Below, one piece after another: positions 25,060-33,860 of a DNA stretch of 64,000 bases; the first letter of the stretch is position 1, and every line of letters starts with the position of its first letter. A model generated the notes under the pieces. It saw only the letters and a list, made by a program, of their open reading frames with translations. It did no database searches and was not told the DNA's origin. Both the position numbers and the translations under genes were made by a program. This stretch comes from Mucilaginibacter flavus (GTDB lineage: Bacteria; Bacteroidota; Bacteroidia; Sphingobacteriales; Sphingobacteriaceae): NCBI RefSeq assembly GCF_030409315.1, contig NZ_JAUFPS010000095.1:1-64000 (forward strand). Reading direction: 5' to 3'.

Positions 25060-25766
25060 AATTCACCTACCTGCTCATCGATTTCTTCACGCTGATCTTT
25101 CCGCTTCTTTTCAGCTTTCATCCTAAGCTGAATTTTTTCAAAACATGGAATGCGCTATTTCCATCCATCTTTTTTTCTGCAATACCGTTTGTCGCCTTTG
25201 ACATTTACTTCACGCATTTGAAAGTATGGGGGTTTAATCCCCAATATATTTCAGGATATTTTATAGCAAACTTGCCGGTTGAAGAAATTGCATTTTTCTT
25301 TTGTATTCCTTACGCCTGTCTATTTACCTATCATTGCCTTAAGCAACTCCTACCCATTAGATCGACAATCGAAAACAGCCAGGTTGTTAGCGCTTTTTTT
25401 CTCGCCGGATCATTATTAATTACTTTCTTATTCAGACAAGAATTATATACAGTTTTTACTTTTATCAGCCTGCTATTTTTGTTAATTGTTGCGCAATATA
25501 TCTGCAGGGTGAATTGGTTACGTCGCTTCTACCTAACTTATTTGTTGCTGCTGCTTCCTTTTTTTATCGTAAACGGCTTACTTACCGGTACTGGTCCTGA
25601 CCAACCTGTTGTTTGGTATAATAATTTACAGATCGCCGGGCCGAGGTTGCTCACTATTCCTGTTGAAGATATATTTTACGGCATGGACCTGATACTATTA
25701 AACCTTTTATTTTACCATTATTTTCAAGAGATTTACGTACGGTTAGGTCAAAACACCCGTCCTTAA
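25056..25766 (+). CDS. lycopene cyclase, fused CrtYc-CrtYd type
   Basis: A 236-residue membrane protein with about six to seven hydrophobic segments. Two copies of the cyclase motif are visible, LPVEEIAFFF (about residues 73-82) and IPVEDIFYGM (about 205-214), one in each half. That is the signature of the fused form of the heterodimeric CrtYc/CrtYd (fungal/actinobacterial-like) lycopene cyclase used by many Bacteroidota, distinct from FAD-dependent CrtY. It cyclises lycopene to beta-carotene. Last enzyme gene of the operon; the MarR gene follows after ~70 bp. Confidence 0.92.
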   Translation: MKFTYLLIDFFTLIFPLLFSFHPKLNFFKTWNALFPSIFFSAIPFVAFDIYFTHLKVWGFNPQYISGYFIANLPVEEIAFFFCIPYACLFTYHCLKQLLPIRSTIENSQVVSAFFLAGSLLITFLFRQELYTVFTFISLLFLLIVAQYICRVNWLRRFYLTYLLLLLPFFIVNGLLTGTGPDQPVVWYNNLQIAGPRLLTIPVEDIFYGMDLILLNLLFYHYFQEIYVRLGQNTRP

Positions 25767-25835
25767 AGCATATGTTCTATGAGCTTCCTGAATCGATGAT
25801 ATAAAAAAGGATAGTGTATATTTGTGCTTTTGAAA

Positions 25836-26519
25836 ATGAATTCATACCAATTAATATACCAGGTTATCCAGGTTATCGAAAAAATGGAGAGCGAGAATGA
25901 GGGAAGGGATCTTTCCTTAGTTGATCTTGCCGGTTTTTTGAATAATTCCCTGTCGGTACCGCCCTCATCAGAAAGAAGCAATAGTGCACCATTTGGAAAT
26001 AATGATGCACCAACTTTACAAGTTGCCGTTCAGCTTGACAATAATATTGGGAGGCTGATCACTTTCCTGAGCAGGTATGCTAAGTTTTATATTAAAAAGG
26101 CAATTGAAGGTACCCCCCTCTTGGCAGTTGAAGATTTCTCTTGCCTCGGCATCCTGATGACGCATGAATATCTCTCACAAGCCGAACTGATAACACTAAA
26201 TGTGCAGGAAAACACTTCCGGGGTTCAGGTAATTCGCCGGTTAATTGATGCCGGCCTCGTCCAAAAATCAGATGATCCCCAGGATAAACGGGCCAAACGC
26301 ATATCGATTACTGATAATGGAAGAAAAACCCTTCAAATGATCTTTCGTGATATGAAAGATGTTGGAAAAATTGTAACCGGTTCCTTAACCGAGCAGGAGA
26401 AAATTACCATGCTCTATTTACTACAGAAAATGGAACACTTTCATAAGCATCATTACGAAGCCAAGACCTTTGCCTCAAAATCGGATATCCATCAGAAATC
26501 CGGTGAAATTACCCTATAA
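25836..26519 (+). CDS. MarR-family transcriptional regulator
   Basis: About 227 residues. The N-terminal ~60 residues are not part of the standard fold. From about residue 65 onward the MarR layout is seen: a dimerisation helix ('NIGRLITFLSRYAKFYIKKAIE'), a helix-turn-helix ('SQAELITLNVQENTSGVQVIRRLIDAGLV') and the beta-wing 'KSDDPQDKRAKRISITDNGRKTL'. ATG 25836 is preferred over a GTG 12 bases upstream. It follows the carotenoid operon on the same strand, so it may control it or respond to its products; the dyad before crtI is a candidate site. Confidence 0.9.
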   Translation: MNSYQLIYQVIQVIEKMESENEGRDLSLVDLAGFLNNSLSVPPSSERSNSAPFGNNDAPTLQVAVQLDNNIGRLITFLSRYAKFYIKKAIEGTPLLAVEDFSCLGILMTHEYLSQAELITLNVQENTSGVQVIRRLIDAGLVQKSDDPQDKRAKRISITDNGRKTLQMIFRDMKDVGKIVTGSLTEQEKITMLYLLQKMEHFHKHHYEAKTFASKSDIHQKSGEITL

Positions 26520-26738
26520 TATCGGATTGAATATCTTAAATTAAGATTGTACAATATTTCTGATGATCTTCTTTTTTTATAAAATTCCATTTATATAATT
26601 TGCTGTTTTATCTGTAATTCGCGCAGGTTCAACAGCTTTACAACTATATATTCAATCAGTTTCCTGCTTCTTTGTCTCCCAGTCGGGTAATCCATATTGT
26701 TCGGAAAGCCTGACCGAACTTATTTATTCAATCAGACA

Positions 26739-27848
26739 ATGAAACCACAAAAAAAGAAAATTCTGTTGATCACAGGTTCCATGAACCAAACGACACAAAT
26801 GCATGCAATATCAAAATACCTGAAGGAGTTTGATTGCTGGTTTAGTCCCATTTTCTCCGACTCCAGCTTCATCAACCTTATCATCAGGAAAACTTCATTA
26901 CTCTCGGGCACAATACTATCAATTCAAAGGCAAAATGAGGCAGAATCCTACTGCACTGCAAATGGCCTGCAGATGGACTATCGGGCAATGAAAAATGACT
27001 ATGATCTTATTCTTTGCTGTACTGACCTCATCTTACCAAAAAGGGTTTTAAATACCAGGACGCTTTGGGTTCAGGAGGGTATGATCGACAGATTTACCAT
27101 CAAAAGTAAAATTGTACAATACTTAAAGCTGCCAGCATGGGCTTGCGGCGACACTTCTTTGAACGGCGCACAGGATAAATGCGACATTTACTGTGTAGCC
27201 TCGCAGGGTTATAAAGACTACCTATCCAGTATGGGAACAGCTGCCGACAAAATAATCGTGACAGGAATTCCCAATTTTGACCATGCTGATACCTTCCTGC
27301 ATAATTCGTTTCCACATCACGACTACGTAATGGTTGCTACTTCGGATATCAGGGAAACGTTCCGGTTCGAAAACAGGATCGCGTTTATACAAAAGGCCGT
27401 ACAAATTGCAAATGGCCGCCGCTTACTTTTTAAACTGCATCCTAATGAACTCTTTAGCCGGGCTGTTATTGAGATTCGTAATCATACGCCTGCAGATACG
27501 CTGATCCTTCAGGAGGGTAATACCGGGGAGATGATCGCCAATTGCCAGGAACTGATCACCCAGTACTCCTCCATCGTTTTTATTGGCATGCAACTGGGGA
27601 AAAAAGTTCATTCTTTTTTTGACTTGAATGACTTACGGGCATTAATGCCAATGCAGAATTACGGGGCATCTGCACAGGCAATTGCCAATGTTTGTCATAA
27701 TTATTTAAAATTGAATACACTAAGCAGTGATACCTTTACGTCCCAAAGGGAAGCAAGAATTTCTTTTTTGAACAGAATAACGGCGAATATGATAATGACC
27801 TTTATATTCAAGCTGCAACCCCTTTTGCTGCTGATCTACAGAAATTGA
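26739..27848 (+). CDS. putative GT-B-like glycosyltransferase / CDP-glycerol-transferase-like protein
   Basis: About 369 residues, soluble. It starts with a Rossmann-like strand (KKILLITGSMNQTTQMHA) and in the C-terminal half has 'RLLFKLHPNE' (about residue 230) and 'CQELITQYSSIVFIGMQLGKKVHSFF' (about 270-295). The 'K.HP.E' and late 'S......G' pattern is typical of CDP-glycerol transferases, capsule-type glycosyltransferases and UDP-GlcNAc epimerase-like folds. No other surface-polysaccharide genes are nearby. The start at ATG 26739 is preferred over an in-frame TTG at 26697. The gene is followed by a good terminator. Assignment to a donor or acceptor is not possible. Confidence 0.65.
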   Translation: MKPQKKKILLITGSMNQTTQMHAISKYLKEFDCWFSPIFSDSSFINLIIRKTSLLSGTILSIQRQNEAESYCTANGLQMDYRAMKNDYDLILCCTDLILPKRVLNTRTLWVQEGMIDRFTIKSKIVQYLKLPAWACGDTSLNGAQDKCDIYCVASQGYKDYLSSMGTAADKIIVTGIPNFDHADTFLHNSFPHHDYVMVATSDIRETFRFENRIAFIQKAVQIANGRRLLFKLHPNELFSRAVIEIRNHTPADTLILQEGNTGEMIANCQELITQYSSIVFIGMQLGKKVHSFFDLNDLRALMPMQNYGASAQAIANVCHNYLKLNTLSSDTFTSQREARISFLNRITANMIMTFIFKLQPLLLLIYRN

Positions 27849-27871
27849 TCTTACTAACTTCCTTCCGATTG

Positions 27872-27898
27872 GCTCGCATTTTTGCGGGCTTTTTTTTT
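27872..27898 (+). terminator. intrinsic terminator
   Basis: GCTCGCA pairs with TGCGGGC (one G-U pair) around a short T-rich loop, followed by a run of eight to nine Ts. Located 24 bases after the stop of the putative glycosyltransferase. Confidence 0.9.
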
Positions 27899-28074
27899 GC
27901 ATAAAACGTTGATTCGCGCCGGGTTTTCTAAAAATGGTATTTCGTTTTGATCATCAATTCTGCCTTTTCATAGTGCTTTAAGTCGGCTTCGTGTTGTTTC
28001 AGGCTTGTTGGGGTGGCTTACTCGTGTATCCTTGTTAAGTCAAGCACAAAAAACGAAACTTAAAATCAATATTT

Positions 28075-30411
28075 ATGAAAAAATCAGCAACCTTCATCGC
28101 CATTATCCTGCTGCTCATACCGGTAGCATTGATGGCACAATCGAAAAAGCGGTTCTCCTTGTCAGGAACCATCAAAGACAAGGCAACCGGAGAAACACTA
28201 CCCGGCGCAACGGTAAGTTTTACAGAATTGCCGGGAACCGGTGTTTCTGCAAATTCCTATGGTTATTATTCAATTATTATTCCCGAAGGCACCTACACTG
28301 CCCTGGTGACCTATACAGGTTACAAGACAGATACAATCCGCATAGACTTAAAAGGCGATCAGCAAAACAATATTAAACTGGAAGCGTCTGCCAGTCAGCT
28401 TTCGGAAGTTACTATCAAAAGCAGTACATCGAGAAGCAACAACATCCTGACCGCACCTGCAGGTGCGCAAAAACTGACCGTTGAAGATATTAAAAACGTT
28501 CCGGTCCTTCTTGGTGAAAAGGATATTCTGAAAACGATCCAATTACTTCCCGGAATAGTCGCAGCTGGTGATGGCAAGTCGGGATTCTTTGTACGTGGTG
28601 GCGATGCAGATCAGAACTTGTTGCTTTTAGATGAAGCAACAGTATATAATGCATCACACCTACTTGGATTCTTCTCAGTATTCAATTCCGATGCGATCAA
28701 AGATATTGTCATTTACAAAAGCGGGATGCCCGCAAATTATGGCGGCAGGCTTTCATCTGTTGAGGATATCCAGATGAATGATGGTAACAATCAGAAGTTT
28801 GGTGTTAACGGCGGCATAGGATTGATCGCTTCCAGGTTAACTGTTGAAGGACCACTATTCAACCATAAAGGTTCATTCATTGTCAGCGCACGACGTACCT
28901 ATGCGGATCTGTTTACCAGGCTGCTTTCGGACACAACTGTAAAAAAGACTGTATTGTACTTTTATGATTTTAACCTGAAAGGCAATTACCAGATCAACCC
29001 CAATAACCGGATATTTGTCTCGGGGTATTTTGGAAAAGATTATTTTAAGATCAAAAATGCTGATGGCATCGATTATGGGAATTCCACGGCTACATTTCGG
29101 TGGAACCATATTTATAATAACAGTCTGTTTTCTAATACTTCACTGATCTACAACAGTTTCAATTATAACACTCACTTTCAAAGCTTAACTAATAATGTAA
29201 CCGTAGGTTCTGCGATTACTGACTATCATATCAAGCAGGATTTTAACTATTATATCAACGCCAGTAATAAACTCGATTTCGGGTTGGAGAGTATTTATCA
29301 TTTAACTCAACCGGGGGCGGCATCGGCAACACAGGCATCTAATTATAATAACGTGGTTCTACAAAAAAGGTATTCCTTGGAAAGCGCCGCTTATGTTTCT
29401 CATGAATGGACAGCAAGCGATAGATTAAAGATCACCTATGGGGTTAGGTTGAGTGAACTGAACGTTTTAGGCCCCGGTAACTTTTACACTTATGATCCCA
29501 TGGGAAATGTGAACAGCAATACCTATTATGGAAGTGGAAAGATCGTCAAAAGCTATTTTACACCGGAGCCGCGCGTAGCTGCAAGTTATAAACTTAATGA
29601 CAGCAGCTCGGTAAAGTTATCCTACGACCGGACCGCACAAAACATTCACTTGCTCAATAACTCCAGCGCCGCTTCACCGACAAACGTATACCTTCCAAGC
29701 AGTAACGTAGTTAAGCCGGAGATCAGCGACCAGTTCTCGCTCGGTTATTATCGCACCTTTAACAAAGACCAGTTTGAATTCAGCACGGAGGTATACTACA
29801 AAAACCTCCAAAATCAATTTGATTATAAGGACGGCGCTAACCTTGTCGGTAACGAAAATATTGAAGCAGACTTATTGTTCGGCAACGGAAGGGCTTATGG
29901 CTGGGAAACTTATTTTAAGAAAAAAAGAGGCAGATTAACAGGCTGGATCAGTTATACTTTGTCAAAGACAGAAAGAAAGATCAACGGGATCAACAATAAT
30001 AATTACTACAATGCTTCCCAGGATCAAACCAACCATCTTTCCATCGTGGGCCTATATCAGGCTAGCAAAAAATGGACTTTTTCTACCGCATTTGTCTATA
30101 GTACCGGTACCCCTGTCACTTTTCCGAACGCGAAATATGGTGTAGACGGTGCCCCCGTTTACGCTTATGGTGAAAGGAACAGCCAGCGGCTGCAGGCCTA
30201 TAACCGCCTTGACCTCGGCGCAACCCTGTATGTGAAAAAAACAAGCAAAATTGAGAGCAGCTGGAATTTTTCGATCTACAATATTTATGGCCAGTCTAAC
30301 CCATACACCGTTGTTTTCCAGGCAGACCCCAAGGACATGACAAAAACCCAGGTTCGTCAAACTACACTCTTTAAAATGGTTCCATCAGTTACTTATAACT
30401 TTAAATTCTAA
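28075..30411 (+). CDS. TonB-dependent receptor with carboxypeptidase-like N-terminus
   Basis: A 778-residue outer-membrane protein: signal peptide (ends ALMAQ, residue ~22), carboxypeptidase-regulatory-like domain (about 25-105, 'TIKDKATGETLPGATVSFTELPGTG'), plug (about 120-225, with 'ILKTIQLLPGIVAAGDGKSGFFVRGGDADQNLLLLDEATVY') and a beta-barrel ending in FKMVPSVTYNFKF. The DUF4249 lipoprotein gene starts 5 bases after its stop. Such receptor/DUF4249 pairs are common in Bacteroidota and are regarded as import or surface systems of unknown substrate. Confidence 0.95.
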   Translation: MKKSATFIAIILLLIPVALMAQSKKRFSLSGTIKDKATGETLPGATVSFTELPGTGVSANSYGYYSIIIPEGTYTALVTYTGYKTDTIRIDLKGDQQNNIKLEASASQLSEVTIKSSTSRSNNILTAPAGAQKLTVEDIKNVPVLLGEKDILKTIQLLPGIVAAGDGKSGFFVRGGDADQNLLLLDEATVYNASHLLGFFSVFNSDAIKDIVIYKSGMPANYGGRLSSVEDIQMNDGNNQKFGVNGGIGLIASRLTVEGPLFNHKGSFIVSARRTYADLFTRLLSDTTVKKTVLYFYDFNLKGNYQINPNNRIFVSGYFGKDYFKIKNADGIDYGNSTATFRWNHIYNNSLFSNTSLIYNSFNYNTHFQSLTNNVTVGSAITDYHIKQDFNYYINASNKLDFGLESIYHLTQPGAASATQASNYNNVVLQKRYSLESAAYVSHEWTASDRLKITYGVRLSELNVLGPGNFYTYDPMGNVNSNTYYGSGKIVKSYFTPEPRVAASYKLNDSSSVKLSYDRTAQNIHLLNNSSAASPTNVYLPSSNVVKPEISDQFSLGYYRTFNKDQFEFSTEVYYKNLQNQFDYKDGANLVGNENIEADLLFGNGRAYGWETYFKKKRGRLTGWISYTLSKTERKINGINNNNYYNASQDQTNHLSIVGLYQASKKWTFSTAFVYSTGTPVTFPNAKYGVDGAPVYAYGERNSQRLQAYNRLDLGATLYVKKTSKIESSWNFSIYNIYGQSNPYTVVFQADPKDMTKTQVRQTTLFKMVPSVTYNFKF

Positions 30412-30416
30412 TCAAA

Positions 30417-31208
30417 ATGAAAAATGCCATCAACACTATTATCCTATCAGCATTTATCCTGATATGCTCTTCTTGCACTAAGACGGTTACCCCAACGCTG
30501 AATAACGTTAGTCAATTGGTTATCGAAGGTGCGGTAAGCGATACAACCGGACCGTATCACGTAAACATTTCAAAAACCACCAATTTTTACAGCGACAATG
30601 TTTATCCAACTGTTTCCGGGGCAATCGTTGTGATTACCGACGTAACAGCTAACATTACTGATGTGCTATCGGAGATCAGTCCTGGAAATTATGTTACCCA
30701 TACGATCATCGGCACCTATGGACACAGCTACGAAATGAAAGTGATGTTCGAAGGGAAAAGCTATACCGCAATGTCTACCATGCCCAATCTGGTTAAACTG
30801 GATTCGGTTGGTGTTGACTACGAAAAAAGTGATAACATCAGGCCCATTGCGGAGTACCAGGACCCGGCAGACCAGAAAAACTATTATAAATATTCGATGA
30901 GAAAAAATGGGGTACATGTAAATCATTTTCAGGCATTTGATGATCGCTTATCGAATGGCAGGTACTTACGTGATAACCTGGATTGCGATACAGGTACTTT
31001 TCATCGCGGTGATCTTGTTAGAGTTGACCTCGTAGGCTTAGATAAAGGGGCATTTACGTTTTTGCATGAGGCCGAAGATATCGCTTATAATAATTCTAAT
31101 CTCGCATCACCGGCTACACCGACTTCCAATATTTCCGGGGGCTGTATCGGCTATTTTAGCGCGCAAACTGTAAGCAGTAAAACAACAACCATAAAGTCAG
31201 GGAGATAA
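30417..31208 (+). CDS. DUF4249-family lipoprotein
   Basis: A 263-residue lipoprotein with lipobox ICSSC (Cys20). The start of the mature protein, 'LVIEGAVSDTTGPYHVNISKT' followed by 'PTVSGAIVVITDVTANITDVLSEISPGNYVT', is characteristic of DUF4249. The C-terminal 'ISGGCIGYFSAQTVSSKTT' is also a family feature. It is translationally close to the TonB receptor gene and is followed by a strong terminator. Function unknown; likely an outer-membrane partner of the receptor. Confidence 0.9.
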   Translation: MKNAINTIILSAFILICSSCTKTVTPTLNNVSQLVIEGAVSDTTGPYHVNISKTTNFYSDNVYPTVSGAIVVITDVTANITDVLSEISPGNYVTHTIIGTYGHSYEMKVMFEGKSYTAMSTMPNLVKLDSVGVDYEKSDNIRPIAEYQDPADQKNYYKYSMRKNGVHVNHFQAFDDRLSNGRYLRDNLDCDTGTFHRGDLVRVDLVGLDKGAFTFLHEAEDIAYNNSNLASPATPTSNISGGCIGYFSAQTVSSKTTTIKSGR

Positions 31209-31223
31209 AAGATATATAACTTC

Positions 31224-31265
31224 AAAAGCCGGTTAAAGCAAAAAATGCTTTAACCGGCTTTTTCT
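31224..31265 (+). terminator. intrinsic terminator
   Basis: A perfect 17-bp inverted repeat AAAAGCCGGTTAAAGCA / TGCTTTAACCGGCTTTT with loop AAAAA, ending in a T run. It closes the receptor/DUF4249 operon and may also work from the opposite side. Confidence 0.95.
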
Positions 31266-31498
31266 ATTAACTTTTATTTTGGGCGCTATTTCAAAAATTG
31301 ACTCAACATTGTCCAGCTATTTCCCATTTCACAACAACAAATTAAATTGTTGCAGGATTTATTTTTTTCAAATGAATATTTCTGGTTACAGTCATTAATG
31401 AAAGTGCAGTAAGGCTTTGCTATTCCCAAAAATCTGCATCTGAAGTCAATGGAGGCGCTTTTTGGTCGAAGCACAATTAGGGAGAAACTCATGGCGAT

Positions 31499-32077
31499 TT
31501 ATCTTTTTGTATCCCCGCTCGTTTCCTGGCGTGTGGCGGTATCGGGAAGTGCGTCAGGGTTTTTTGATTTATCTCCAGCATTAGGGTTGCTTTGCTTTTG
31601 ATTCTGCCGAATGGCATCGTTGTTTATTGATTTTTCCTGATTAAACAAACGGTAGAAAAATATGGCAGCCAGTAATAAAAACGCAAAAATACAAATACCC
31701 CAGATCACCTTTTTGCGGGACGGAAACTTGGTGGGTATTTCTTTAGAATCCACTGCCGGCCAGGTTGCAACAGCCCGCAAAATGTAGCCCTTTTTCGGGA
31801 TGGTCTCGATCATGGACTTCTCATCGTCTGCCAGTAATTTCCGCAGATAGGAAATGGCCTGAGTCAGACCTTCGTCGGCACTGCCATAGTCATTCCAGAC
31901 TTCTTTCGTGATTGCTGCCCGGCTGACCAATTGACCCTGGTACTGAACAAGCATACATAGCAAGTCCATCAGCCTTGGCTCAATGCGCGTGCTTGTGCCG
32001 GCTTGTTTATCTTGCACCGACCCCAATGATGGCTCGATCACAAAGCGTTCGTTCAAGATAAAAGGGCCTAAATTCAT
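31499..32077 (-). CDS. membrane-anchored winged-helix transcriptional regulator (CadC/ToxR-like)
   Basis: About 192 residues. An OmpR/PhoB-type winged helix occupies roughly residues 1-100 ('RIEPRLMDLLCMLVQYQGQLVSRAAITKEVWND', 'LTQAISYLRKLLADDEKSMIETIPKKGYIL'). After that come a single membrane segment (about 122-142, 'VIWGICIFAFLLLAAIFFY') and a short polar, Gln/Asn/Asp-rich tail expected outside the inner membrane. This is the CadC/ToxR layout with an unusually small sensory tail. The start at 32077 (MNLGPFILNERF) is preferred because an upstream Met at 32125 would overlap the esterase gene. Confidence 0.8.
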   Translation of the reverse strand: MNLGPFILNERFVIEPSLGSVQDKQAGTSTRIEPRLMDLLCMLVQYQGQLVSRAAITKEVWNDYGSADEGLTQAISYLRKLLADDEKSMIETIPKKGYILRAVATWPAVDSKEIPTKFPSRKKVIWGICIFAFLLLAAIFFYRLFNQEKSINNDAIRQNQKQSNPNAGDKSKNPDALPDTATRQETSGDTKR

Positions 32078-32108
32078 GAGCCCTAAATTAAAAATAAATC
32101 CAGGAAAT

Positions 32109-33647
32109 TCATCTACCCCCGCCATACAGCGCCGGAGGAAAGATCGGAACGAAATTACCGCCTGTTTCCGGCATATTGTAAATCAATACAAAACCGTCGC
32201 CACCCGTTTTTCGCAGCAGTTCCAGCTGGACGGGATAAAATCCCTTTTTTAAGGAGGCCATGTAGGAAGTAAAGATACGCCCGGTTTGGGGTCCTTTAGT
32301 GATCAGTAAACGCCCGCCCAGGGAGAACCTGGAAACATCGCCGCCGATCAGCTGAAAAGTGTAATAACCATCTTCTTTTATTTCTAGGAAACCTTTGATC
32401 AGATAAGCCGAATTGCCTTTTTCAACAGGCTTATTCCAGTCAAAGTCCTTGCCTGTGATCCCGGAAACGTTGCCTTTCAGCTTTTTGAATTCCGGGAAAC
32501 CAGTCCAGTCGCCTTCAGCATAACTATATGCCGGAGCACCCAGCTTCAGATTTTTGGCATTGACACGCGCCGGCAGAAGATAACCCGTATCAAAGGAGGT
32601 ACGGATAACCTGGTCGTACTCCGGTCGGTTGCAAAATGATTTGACGATTAGTTTTGCCGGCTTTTCGAGGCTCAGGGTTGTCTCCCCTAGTAGTTGGGGG
32701 GAATTTAAGGTGGGTTCGCTGCCATCGGTTGTATAGCGGACATCCTCTAGGAATTCATTGCCGCACCATATTTTAAAGGGTTTGCCCGGCAGGACAGCTC
32801 CCCGTACAGGTGTAATGCTGATGCTGTCCTTCTGGTAGCCCTGGTAGGCGAACCTTAATCCATCATATAGGGTCTTGATCTGTGTCGAGGTGTGCGTTTC
32901 ATGTTCCGCAGCAAGGACATGCCAGTGTAAAGCGGAAGGTGCATTATACCGCAATACGGTATCCATGGCGCCGATACCCATGGTCACATACGGCCCTTCG
33001 CGGCGTGCCGTGATCCACAGTGTTATTTCGCCGGCTCCCCAGGCTTTCAATTTTTGTGCGGCCAATTTGACCACTTGACGGTCATCGTACCAGAGGGCGG
33101 GGTCTGCGAGTAAATAAGACCTGAAAAGTGCAGGGTCCTTCAGCAGCACATACATGCCGAACAAACCACTCATGGATTGCCCAAAAAGGATATTTTTTCC
33201 AGTTGAAGGGTAGTTATTATCGATGTAAGGCAGCAACTCATTTTTTAAAAATGCGAGAAATGCATCCCCTCCGCCTGAAACCGGGGAATCGGCAATGTGG
33301 GTCGGCGAAAAGTCCCGTTCGCGCATATTGACATTGCCTTTGTACTTATTGGGGATGCTGACAACAATGTTTGGCGGGATCAGTCCCTGATTTGCCAAGT
33401 ACTGGCTCATTTGCAGTGTAATCTGGGTGTTCCACTCCCCGTCGAGCACATAGATCACATCATATTTTTCAGGCGAGCCAGCTTTATAATCTTTCGGTAA
33501 GTATACCTGGAAGGGCCTGTTGTCGTTCAGCGCTGCAGAGTTGAGCGAATCTCGGATTGCCGCAGCCTGCTGTCCGTAGGTTAGCCGGGGTGAAAACCCC
33601 ATGGCTGCAATCATCGCCGTCAAAAGAAATTTAATTGAATTTTTCAT
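32109..33647 (-). CDS. secreted esterase (esterase D fold) with chitobiase-like and PA14-like regions
   Basis: About 512 residues. A signal peptide (MKNSIKFLLTAMIAAMGFS) precedes an esterase-D-like alpha/beta hydrolase domain with 'YDVIYVLDGEWN' and nucleophile elbow GQSMSG, and a late histidine in 'AAEHETHTS'. After about residue 300 comes 'VRYTTDGSEPTLNSPQL', a chitobiase/beta-hexosaminidase C-terminal-like motif, and the final ~130 residues ('LEIKEDGYYTFQLIGGDVSRFSLGGRLL', 'KGFYPVQLELLRKTGGDGF') resemble a PA14 domain. The frame is open 156 bases further upstream, but that part encodes the tail of the neighbouring hydrolase, so the start is set at ATG 33647 before the signal peptide. Confidence 0.88.
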   Translation of the reverse strand: MKNSIKFLLTAMIAAMGFSPRLTYGQQAAAIRDSLNSAALNDNRPFQVYLPKDYKAGSPEKYDVIYVLDGEWNTQITLQMSQYLANQGLIPPNIVVSIPNKYKGNVNMRERDFSPTHIADSPVSGGGDAFLAFLKNELLPYIDNNYPSTGKNILFGQSMSGLFGMYVLLKDPALFRSYLLADPALWYDDRQVVKLAAQKLKAWGAGEITLWITARREGPYVTMGIGAMDTVLRYNAPSALHWHVLAAEHETHTSTQIKTLYDGLRFAYQGYQKDSISITPVRGAVLPGKPFKIWCGNEFLEDVRYTTDGSEPTLNSPQLLGETTLSLEKPAKLIVKSFCNRPEYDQVIRTSFDTGYLLPARVNAKNLKLGAPAYSYAEGDWTGFPEFKKLKGNVSGITGKDFDWNKPVEKGNSAYLIKGFLEIKEDGYYTFQLIGGDVSRFSLGGRLLITKGPQTGRIFTSYMASLKKGFYPVQLELLRKTGGDGFVLIYNMPETGGNFVPIFPPALYGGGR

Positions 33648-33860
33648 TTTTTTGTCAAAGATTTCAGCACTTTTTTTCCCTTCATTGTTGGGATTGAGCA
33701 CCAGTGATTTTTTATACATTCGGATGGCCTCTTCTTTTTTACCATTCTGGTTAAGGGCGTCGGCGTAACTATCATAGACATTGAAACTGGTTGGAAAAAG
33801 CAAGGTGTTGACCTTCAGTACTTCCAGGTCGCATGCTTTGCTCCCCGGAAACTTTCCAAA
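33648..33860 (-). pseudogene. severed TPR tail of the upstream serine hydrolase
   Basis: Right after the TAA stop of the serine hydrolase (33861-33863) the same frame continues with FGKFPGSKACDLEVLKVNTL and then FPTSFNVYDSYADALNQNGK and 'EEAIRMYKKSLVLNPNN'. This is the tetratricopeptide tail found at the end of many Bacteroidota serine hydrolases. It runs without a stop into the esterase signal peptide. The simplest reading is a point mutation that made the in-frame stop, with the tail now untranslated or read only by chance. Confidence 0.75.

Noticed and set aside
31286-31492. 68-residue Cys-rich frame just after the membrane-anchored regulator
   Set aside because: Starts 6 bases after the upstream stop, but the sequence resembles no family and seven cysteines are scattered without a pattern. 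Kept out for lack of support.
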